Source: Fidelibacterota bacterium (GTDB lineage: Bacteria; Fidelibacterota; Marinisomatia; SCGC-AAA003-L08; D37C17). Taken from it: a stretch of 6,233 bases of DNA. Below the pieces are notes generated by a model. That model worked only from the letters and a program-made list of their open reading frames with translations. It had not been told where the DNA came from and did no database searches. The DNA is taken from positions 18,442 to 24,674 of the forward strand of contig NZRW01000060.1 of the NCBI GenBank assembly GCA_002701185.1, in the 5' to 3' direction. Below are positions 1 through 5,542 of this stretch, piece after piece (position 1 is the stretch's first letter; every line of letters starts with the position of its first letter). Made by a program: the position numbers and the translations under genes.

Positions 1-603
1 CGTGGTGGAGAAAAAGTTATAAGTGCTCAAGTATTATTCTCAAATCAAAAAGATCAACATCACTACTCAAAGAGTTTTGACTTTTCACATAATAGGGGTG
101 AGGCTCTTTATAAAACTGAAATGTTTCATCCGTTAACTTCTCTTTTAAATTGTTTTGCATATTTACAAATAGCTTATGAATTAGACACATATGAATATTT
201 AGGGGGCAATAAATATTTTTTAAAAGCTCAAAACATTGCTTCTGATGCAAAAAATAGTTCTTTTTCAAGAAATTGGCAATCTAGGCTAAAAAAAATTAGA
301 AAACAGACAGAGCAAAACATTTATAGAGAATTACGCTACAACTTTTGGGTTTCACAAGATGCGCTTGATCATTCTCCTATTAAATTAGAAGAAGCAGAAA
401 AATTTTTTAATGAGTTTTATATAACGCTCGTTGATTATGATGAATATTATGGGTATAGTAAGCCGCTAGTACAGTTTTTAAATGCATATTCATATGAAAT
501 TACGCAAACTGCAAAAATATTAACCTTTCAGAAAATTATTGACTATTTATCTATTTATGATGAACAAAATAGTATTATTTACCAAAAATATTATCAAGAC
601 TAA
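1..603 (+). CDS. DUF4835-like envelope protein, C-terminal part (5' end outside window)
   Basis: The frame is open from base 1 to the TAA at 601-603, giving 200 residues; the true start lies upstream, so the ATG at 121 (residue 41 of the fragment) is internal. The fragment resembles the C-terminal two thirds of the DUF4835 family, which some databases label PorD and link to the type IX secretion system. The matching pattern is a beta-type stretch ('AQVLFSN', then 'SFDFSHN'), then 'FHPLTSLLNCFAYLQIAYEL' with the following 'LGGNKYF..A' (about residues 42-77), a tryptophan in 'RNWQ', an amphipathic helical region, and an end with the family-like pattern 'IIDYLSIYDEQNSIIYQK'. That ending suggests the C-terminus is complete. 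Its molecular role is not well established; in Bacteroidota it is an exported protein. Here it precedes a secreted LytM protein and overlaps it by 44 bases. The assignment is from remembered family patterns, not a search; the alternative is an unrelated helical protein. Confidence 0.6.
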   Translation, partial: RGGEKVISAQVLFSNQKDQHHYSKSFDFSHNRGEALYKTEMFHPLTSLLNCFAYLQIAYELDTYEYLGGNKYFLKAQNIASDAKNSSFSRNWQSRLKKIRKQTEQNIYRELRYNFWVSQDALDHSPIKLEEAEKFFNEFYITLVDYDEYYGYSKPLVQFLNAYSYEITQTAKILTFQKIIDYLSIYDEQNSIIYQKYYQD

Positions 604-655
604 CTTTGTTTTATTCTATATGATTATAAGCATATCTCTTGATTTTGTATATGCA
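560..655 (+). other. Signal peptide of the LytM-family protein
   Basis: Residues 1-32 from the ATG at 560 contain lysines at 3, 9 and 13, then the hydrophobic stretch 'NFVLFYMIISISLDFV', then V-Y-A followed by Asp. This fits a type I signal peptidase site after residue 32. There is no cysteine at the cleavage point, so it is not a lipoprotein signal. It places the product in the periplasm or outside the inner membrane. Confidence 0.75.
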
Positions 656-2203
656 GATAATTATATAGATACGAAACAAAAAAGTTTGGATGAAATTGAT
701 TCAGAAATTATTTCACTTGAAAAAAAGTTAAGAACAGAAATTAATAGTATTGAAAGCTCAGAACAAAAAATTAATGTAATTAAAGCTAAATTAGAAAAAG
801 AGCGTATTAAAATATCTAATAACCGGTATAAAAAAGAGGAAAAAGAAAAATTATTAAATGAAGCGACATTTATTTTAGATAGTTTGAATGAAGATTTAGG
901 CCAAGTAGAAAATAATAAAGCTGATGTTGAAAATTTAATTAACAAGCTCAATATAAATAAAAAAACAATAGACTATAAAATTGAAGTAATTAATGATAGT
1001 ATAAATGTAATAAATCAAAAGATGATAAAAACATCAGATGAGCTTGATGTTATTAAGAAAAAAACTAAATCATTAATTATTGAAACACTTTCACTTAAAC
1101 CTCCTAGTGAAGTAGAGTTTATGTTAGAATCAGAAAATTGGGATATGTTTATCGTAAATTCAAGTTTATATGAATTATTAATTGAAAATCAAAAGATTGC
1201 ATTCAATGATTTAGCAAATCAATATGAAAAAATTAATCAGATTAGAATTAAAGATAGTTTAAACAAAGAAAATTTATTTTTAGATAGTAATCGCTTAAAC
1301 TCACAATTGATTGATTATAATAAACAATTAAACAATTTTATAAATTATAAACAAAAACTAGATGATCTAATCGATGAAAAAACTGCTCTTAAAAATGATT
1401 TAAAAGATGAATATATCAAAATTGGGTTAGTTTTAGATAGTGCAAAAACAAAAATCTTAGTATTTGAAAAAGATTTAAATCAGTTAAACAAAAAAAATAT
1501 AACATCTCTTGAGCAGCAAGAGAAAATTAAATCTCAAATAATGATTAAAGAAAAAGCTAGACAATCAATTAGAAAAGAAATTCTTAAACTAATTGAAACC
1601 TCCAAACTGTTTGAGGGTCTAGAAATTCAAAAATTGAAAGGAAAATTACCTTGGCCATTAGATGGTAATGTGATTACAAAGTTTGGAAAACGAACCAACC
1701 CTGAAACAAAAGTTACAATTGATTATGATTTAATTGAAATACAGCCAGTTATGACTAAAGAAGAACAAATAATTTATCTTTCAAAACAAATTGATCCTAA
1801 TAATCCAAATAAATCGATTGTTAAAAAATTTCAAAAAATTTCCATGAACCTAAAAAATGGTGACCGCGGCTATGGTGTTTTTGGACCTCAAACAACTAAA
1901 ATGTGGAAAAAATATAACAAAATGAGTTTAGGCGCATCAGAACAACCTATATTTTCAATTTATGATGGTGTAGTTGAAAGTATCAATTTCATTAATCCTA
2001 TAGTTGGTGTTGTAATTATTATTAGACATGATAATGATTATTTTTCTGTTTATAATGGTAATATAGAAGTTCTAGTAATGAAAGGCTCAAAAGTTAAAAC
2101 TAATCAAAAAATTGGAACAATTAAAAAACAAAACATTCTATCGTTTCAGCTTTGGAAAAATAATAATCCAATCAATCCAGAAAATTGGTTTATAAAAAAA
2201 TGA
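560..2203 (+). CDS. EnvC-like secreted coiled-coil protein with degenerate LytM/M23 domain
   Basis: Predicted 547-residue exported protein. From the ATG at 560, residues 1-32 form a signal peptide: basic N-terminus, hydrophobic stretch 'FVLFYMIISISL', and a V-Y-A site before D33. Residues about 38-350 are Lys/Glu/Asn-rich coiled coil, broken by 'PPSEVEFMLESENWDMF', which matches the segment between the two coils in EnvC-like proteins. A LytM domain starts at 'LPWPLDGNVITKFGKR' (363 on) and ends at 'INPENWF'. The M23 H-x-x-x-D position reads Y389-D-L-I-E393, and the H-x-H position reads I526-L-S528, so peptidase activity is very unlikely. Family knowledge then suggests an activator of N-acetylmuramoyl-L-alanine amidases during cell separation. 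About 65 residues (398-462) interrupt the LytM fold. Starts at TTG 539 and ATG 557 are possible; ATG 620 would give too short a signal peptide. No Shine-Dalgarno is visible, so translation is probably coupled to the gene before. Confidence 0.85.
   Translation: MNKIVLFTKNIIKTNFVLFYMIISISLDFVYADNYIDTKQKSLDEIDSEIISLEKKLRTEINSIESSEQKINVIKAKLEKERIKISNNRYKKEEKEKLLNEATFILDSLNEDLGQVENNKADVENLINKLNINKKTIDYKIEVINDSINVINQKMIKTSDELDVIKKKTKSLIIETLSLKPPSEVEFMLESENWDMFIVNSSLYELLIENQKIAFNDLANQYEKINQIRIKDSLNKENLFLDSNRLNSQLIDYNKQLNNFINYKQKLDDLIDEKTALKNDLKDEYIKIGLVLDSAKTKILVFEKDLNQLNKKNITSLEQQEKIKSQIMIKEKARQSIRKEILKLIETSKLFEGLEIQKLKGKLPWPLDGNVITKFGKRTNPETKVTIDYDLIEIQPVMTKEEQIIYLSKQIDPNNPNKSIVKKFQKISMNLKNGDRGYGVFGPQTTKMWKKYNKMSLGASEQPIFSIYDGVVESINFINPIVGVVIIIRHDNDYFSVYNGNIEVLVMKGSKVKTNQKIGTIKKQNILSFQLWKNNNPINPENWFIKK
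1751..1945 (+). other. PG_binding_1-like insertion inside the LytM domain
   Basis: About 65 residues (398-462 from the ATG at 560) sit between the LytM strand ending 'LIEIQP' and the strand 'IFSIYDGVVESI', which in ordinary M23 domains are joined by a short turn. The inserted segment contains 'IVKKFQ' and, after a loop, 'GVFGPQTTKMWKKYNK' (G439 on). The latter has the layout of the PG_binding_1 repeat: aromatic or glycine turn, F-G-P-x-T, amphipathic helix, final aromatic. I see only one such unit and no second full repeat. Peptidoglycan or partner binding is inferred. Confidence 0.55.
2200..2203 (+). promoter_or_regulatory. ATGA stop/start overlap, preceded by an A7 run
   Basis: The holB ATG (2200-2202) overlaps the TGA (2201-2203) of the LytM gene. 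No Shine-Dalgarno is seen before it; the upstream bases are an A run (2194-2200). This is a typical arrangement for termination-reinitiation coupling, so holB translation probably depends on ribosomes finishing the previous gene. Confidence 0.7.
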
Positions 2204-3276
2204 TTTATGATAATATTATAAAAAATGAAAAAATTTGGTCTGAGCTGAAAGCTATGGTAGAAAATGAAAAGTTACCACACGCAATGCTATTTCATGGGCC
2301 TGATGGCACAGGTAAGGAAGCACACGCAATTGCGCTTGCAGCTCATTTGAATAATTATCAAAATAAAACTGATTTTGCCAAAATCATGAATTTTCAACAT
2401 CCAAATATTAATTTAATTATACCACTTCCTAGAGAAAAAGCTATCAATAAAAATACAGACTCACTTAAGTCCTTATCAGAAAAATCTCTTGAACAGTTAA
2501 TCAATATGAAAAAGGAGAAAATGATTAATCCATATCAAAATATTTTCTTTGAAAAAGCATCAACAATTTTGATTAATTCTATAAGAGATATAAAAAAAGA
2601 TTTACATTTTAATATTGATAACGGATCAAAAGTGCATTTAATATTTAATGCAGAAAAATTATGTTATCCTAAAAATGAATCAGGTAACTCTCTTTTGAAA
2701 ATACTTGAAGAGCCTCCTAAAAATACATTTTTTATACTTGTAACAAATAATAAAGAAAAGTTATTAGATACTATTGTGTCTAGATGTTGTGATTTTTATT
2801 TTCACAAATTAGATAAATCAACAATTATATCATATTTTCAAAATGAAAATACAAATTTTGATTTAAACTTATTATATAAAATCACTGATGGTTCAATCAA
2901 ACAAATATTTAACATAATTGAAACTGATATTGATATTCCATCTTACATTCAAGATATTAAAAATTTAATTAGTAAGTTAATGCAAGATAAAGATTTTGAA
3001 TCAAATACAAAAAAAATGGAGCAATTATTTAGATCTAAAAAATTACACTTTAAAATTTTTATTAAAATTCTAATTATAATTTTAAATGATTTAGAAAAAA
3101 TAAAGAATAAACATTATGATTGTTTAATTTTAAGTGATGTTAAAAAAACTAAATTTGCTGATTATAATAAATGTATCGCATTAGTAGAAAAAACATACCA
3201 AGAATTAAATAGAAATGCAAATGCCTCTATGAGTATTTTTTCTATGATGATTAAAATGAAAAATATTTTAAGATAA
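2200..3276 (+). CDS. holB: DNA polymerase III delta' subunit (clamp loader)
   Basis: A 358-residue cytoplasmic protein, near the usual length of delta', which with delta and tau/gamma loads the sliding clamp on DNA. The AAA+ core is clear: 'LPHAMLFHGPDGTGKE' (P-loop G33-K39), 'NSLLKILEEPP' (163-173), and the sensor-1 region ending S194-R-C. The P-loop has Glu40 where Ser/Thr is needed, and the Walker B acidic position reads 'FNAEKL', so ATP hydrolysis is unlikely; this is normal for delta', while the SRC arginine acts in trans on a neighbouring subunit. The zinc-module cysteines seen in many homologues are absent from residues 45-66. The segment 'HPNINLIIPLPREK' (67-80) plus a following insert resembles Bacteroidota-type delta'. 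The ATG overlaps the previous stop (ATGA). An upstream in-frame TTG at 2185 is less likely. Confidence 0.93.
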   Translation: MIYDNIIKNEKIWSELKAMVENEKLPHAMLFHGPDGTGKEAHAIALAAHLNNYQNKTDFAKIMNFQHPNINLIIPLPREKAINKNTDSLKSLSEKSLEQLINMKKEKMINPYQNIFFEKASTILINSIRDIKKDLHFNIDNGSKVHLIFNAEKLCYPKNESGNSLLKILEEPPKNTFFILVTNNKEKLLDTIVSRCCDFYFHKLDKSTIISYFQNENTNFDLNLLYKITDGSIKQIFNIIETDIDIPSYIQDIKNLISKLMQDKDFESNTKKMEQLFRSKKLHFKIFIKILIIILNDLEKIKNKHYDCLILSDVKKTKFADYNKCIALVEKTYQELNRNANASMSIFSMMIKMKNILR

Positions 3277-3285
3277 TTTATATAA

Positions 3286-4791
3286 ATGAAAAAAATGTAT
3301 ATCACTACACCTATTTATTATGTTAATGATGAGCCACATATTGGCCATGCATATACAACTATATTGGCAGATGTAATAAATAGATATTACAAAAGTATTG
3401 GATATAAAACTTTTTTTCTAACTGGTACAGATGAGCATGGATTAAAAGTACAGCAAGCTGCAGTTAAAAATAATGTGACACCTCAACAACATGTTGATAA
3501 ACATGTTATAGCATTTAAAAATATTTGGAAAAAATTAAATATTGATCATGATTTCTTTATTAGAACTACGGATGCCAATCATCAAAATAAAGTTAAATTT
3601 GCTTTACAAACTTTATTTGATAAAGGTGAAATTTATTTAGATGAATATGAGGGGCTATACTCCATTTCTGAAGAAAGATTTATTACACAAAAGGAAGCTG
3701 ATGAAGGTGATTTTAGGGAGATAAAAAAGATTAAAGAAAAAAATTATTTTTTCAAAATGTCAAAATACCAAGATAAATTAATTCAACATATTAAAGAAAA
3801 TCCTAATTTTATTAAACCCGAATCAAGAAAAAATGAAATTTTAGGGTTCCTAGACAAACCTCTTAATGACTTATGTATATCTAGACCAAAAGATAGATTA
3901 GAATGGGGTATTGAAATACCATTTGATACAAATTATGTAACATATGTGTGGTTTGACGCGCTTCTAAATTATATTTCATCAATTGGCTGGAGCGAAAATA
4001 AAAATTTTGAATCTTGGTGGCCAGCAGATTATCACTTAATAGGTAAGGATATTCTTACAACCCATGCTGTTTATTGGCCAACTATGCTAATGGCTTTAAA
4101 CGTACCGCTACCAAAAACTATATTAGCTCATGGCTGGTGGATTATGGAAGATCAAAAAATGTCAAAATCTCTTGGAAACGTAATTAAACCGTTAGATTTA
4201 GCTGAAGAATTTAGTGTAGATAGTTTAAGATATTTTTTGATGAGAAATATGGTGTTAGGTCAAGATTCATCTTTTTCGAGAGCATCATTTATTAAAAGAT
4301 ATAATTCAGATTTAGCTAATGACTATGGAAATGTGATTAATAGAATTACAATTTTAATTAAGAAAAATTTTGATGGTTTGTGCCCTGAACCAGGCAAATA
4401 CGATAAAACAGAGTTAGAATTAATTAAACTATGTGATGATATTGTAAACAAAGTTGAAAAAAATATGGTAAAATTAAAAATTCATGATGCATTAGAAGCA
4501 ATTTTTAGTTTAATAAGGGAAATAAATAAATACTTAGAACTAAAACAGCCCTGGAAAACAATTAAAGTAGATAAATCACAAAAAGGTGATGCTGCAACAT
4601 GTTTATATGTTTCTGTAGAATTGCTCCGCATTAGTTCAGAATTATTGTTTCCTTTTATGCCAGAAAAAACTAGAATTACTATAAATGCCTTATCTCAAGA
4701 AATTAGTCATAATTTAGAGTTTGGCATTATAAAGCCATACTGCTCAATTGAGCATCCTGGTGCATTATTTCCTAGGATTGAAAATGATTGA
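3286..4791 (+). CDS. metG: Methionyl-tRNA synthetase (short form, zinc-less knuckle)
   Basis: A 501-residue class I aminoacyl-tRNA synthetase that charges tRNA-Met with methionine using ATP in the cytoplasm. The start reads 'MYITTPIYYVNDEPHIGH', with HIGH at 18-21 and 'FLTGTDEHG' after it. The KMSKS loop is K291-S295 in 'MEDQKMSKSLGN'. Between them lie 'VTYVWFDALLNY' and 'YHLIGKDI'. The anticodon-binding helical domain carries the family's 'N.YLELKQPWK'. The connective-peptide knuckle, where many homologues have CxxC pairs, reads Y125-S-I-S-E-E and has no cysteine up to 'EKNYFFKMSKY' (151 on); zinc-free knuckles are known in MetRS. The protein ends at 'LFPRIEND' with no C-terminal OB-fold tRNA-binding domain. 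It starts 9 bases after holB without a Shine-Dalgarno; a second ATG at 3295 is also possible. Confidence 0.97.
   Translation: MKKMYITTPIYYVNDEPHIGHAYTTILADVINRYYKSIGYKTFFLTGTDEHGLKVQQAAVKNNVTPQQHVDKHVIAFKNIWKKLNIDHDFFIRTTDANHQNKVKFALQTLFDKGEIYLDEYEGLYSISEERFITQKEADEGDFREIKKIKEKNYFFKMSKYQDKLIQHIKENPNFIKPESRKNEILGFLDKPLNDLCISRPKDRLEWGIEIPFDTNYVTYVWFDALLNYISSIGWSENKNFESWWPADYHLIGKDILTTHAVYWPTMLMALNVPLPKTILAHGWWIMEDQKMSKSLGNVIKPLDLAEEFSVDSLRYFLMRNMVLGQDSSFSRASFIKRYNSDLANDYGNVINRITILIKKNFDGLCPEPGKYDKTELELIKLCDDIVNKVEKNMVKLKIHDALEAIFSLIREINKYLELKQPWKTIKVDKSQKGDAATCLYVSVELLRISSELLFPFMPEKTRITINALSQEISHNLEFGIIKPYCSIEHPGALFPRIEND
4774..4777 (+). promoter_or_regulatory. Weak Shine-Dalgarno (AGGA) before tatD
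   Basis: AGGA lies six bases upstream of the ATG at 4784, inside the end of metG. It is the only plausible Shine-Dalgarno among the starts in this window. It supports 4784 rather than the in-frame TTG at 4748 as the tatD start, although chance in an Arg-Ile codon pair is possible. Confidence 0.4.
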
Positions 4792-5542
4792 TACACATTG
4801 CCATTTATATGATGATAAGCTATATCCTAAGTTAGATGAAATTATTTTAAATGCAAAAAAGGCTAATGTTGAAAAAATGATTTGCATTGGTGATAATTTA
4901 AACACCTCATTAAAAAGTTTAGCAATCGCTGAGAAATATAACAATATTTATGCGACTATAGGTATTCATCCGCATGAATCGAAAGATGCATCTGAAAAAT
5001 ATTTATCAAAAATTGAACGTTATTCAAACCATCAAAAAGTTGTTGCAATAGGTGAAATAGGATTAGACTATTATTATAACTTTTCGGACTCAAAAATTCA
5101 AAAAGTAGTTTTTTTAGAACAACTGAAATTAGCAAAAAAATTAAATTTACCCTCTGTAATACATTGTAGAGATGCTTATGAAGATTTACTGGAAATAATT
5201 ATTGAAAGTGAGCATGATAAAGGTGTGATTCATTGTTTTTCAGGCGATTTAGAGTTTGCCAATAAAATAATAAATCTTGGATATTATATCTCATTTACTG
5301 GCATGATTACTTTTGTAAAAGAGCTTGAAGATGTTATAAAAAATATTAGTTTAAATCACATCTTAATTGAAACTGATTCTCCATATCTTGCACCTGTTCC
5401 ATATAGAGGGAAAATCAATGAGCCTGCGTATGTAGAAAAGGTAGCTGAAAAAATTGCTGAAATTAAAAATTTATCCGCTAAAGAAGTAATTGATATAACT
5501 ACAAATAATGCTAACGTTTTATTTAAAAAAATAGTAACTTGA
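4784..5542 (+). CDS. tatD: TatD-family metal-dependent hydrolase/DNase
   Basis: A 252-residue cytoplasmic TIM-barrel amidohydrolase, the normal family length. TatD proteins are metal-dependent DNases; 3'-5' exonuclease activity and roles in DNA repair or quality control are described for E. coli. The metal-site motifs are all present: 'MIDTHCH' with H5 and H7; 'GEIGLDYY' with E91; 'VIHCRDA' with H127; 'GVIHCFSG' with H150; and 'IETDSPYLAP' with D198, followed by the family motif 'YRGKINEPAYV'. The start at 4784 gives the classical N-terminus and overlaps metG by 8 bases. The gene matches yabD in the Firmicutes metG-yabD-rnmV-ksgA order. It ends in a TGA overlapping the rsmA start. Nothing looks broken; the exact physiological substrate cannot be read from the sequence. 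Confidence 0.95.
   Translation: MIDTHCHLYDDKLYPKLDEIILNAKKANVEKMICIGDNLNTSLKSLAIAEKYNNIYATIGIHPHESKDASEKYLSKIERYSNHQKVVAIGEIGLDYYYNFSDSKIQKVVFLEQLKLAKKLNLPSVIHCRDAYEDLLEIIIESEHDKGVIHCFSGDLEFANKIINLGYYISFTGMITFVKELEDVIKNISLNHILIETDSPYLAPVPYRGKINEPAYVEKVAEKIAEIKNLSAKEVIDITTNNANVLFKKIVT
5539..5542 (+). promoter_or_regulatory. TTGA stop/start overlap between tatD and rsmA
   Basis: The TTG start of rsmA (5539-5541) shares bases with the TGA of tatD (5540-5542). With no Shine-Dalgarno and a weak start codon, rsmA expression probably relies on coupling to tatD translation. It is the same geometry as the ATGA junction at holB, but with a rarer start codon. Confidence 0.65.

Noticed and set aside
17..268. 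Minus-strand open frame opposite the first gene
   Set aside because: It lies antisense to the DUF4835-like coding region and has no recognisable domain; AT-rich coding DNA gives such frames by chance.
539..559. TTG 539 as start of the LytM-family protein
   Set aside because: It adds seven residues before a signal peptide that already begins well at ATG 557/560, and lacks a Shine-Dalgarno; not fully excluded.
661..951. Minus-strand open frame opposite the coiled-coil region
   Set aside because: Ser/Phe/Leu-rich translation is the mirror of Lys/Glu/Asn-rich coiled-coil codons; no independent gene signal.
2295..2319. HolB as an active ATPase because of its P-loop
   Set aside because: Glu replaces the Ser/Thr after the P-loop lysine and the Walker B acidic residues are missing, as is usual for delta'; it is not a defect or novelty.
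3276..3286. Promoter or terminator between holB and metG
   Set aside because: The gap is only 9 bases, with no hairpin or T-run; A/T richness alone makes -10-like strings meaningless here.
4748..4783. TTG 4748 as start of tatD
   Set aside because: It would add 12 residues before the classical N-terminal 'MIDTHCH' and deepen the overlap with metG; ATG 4784 has AGGA in front.
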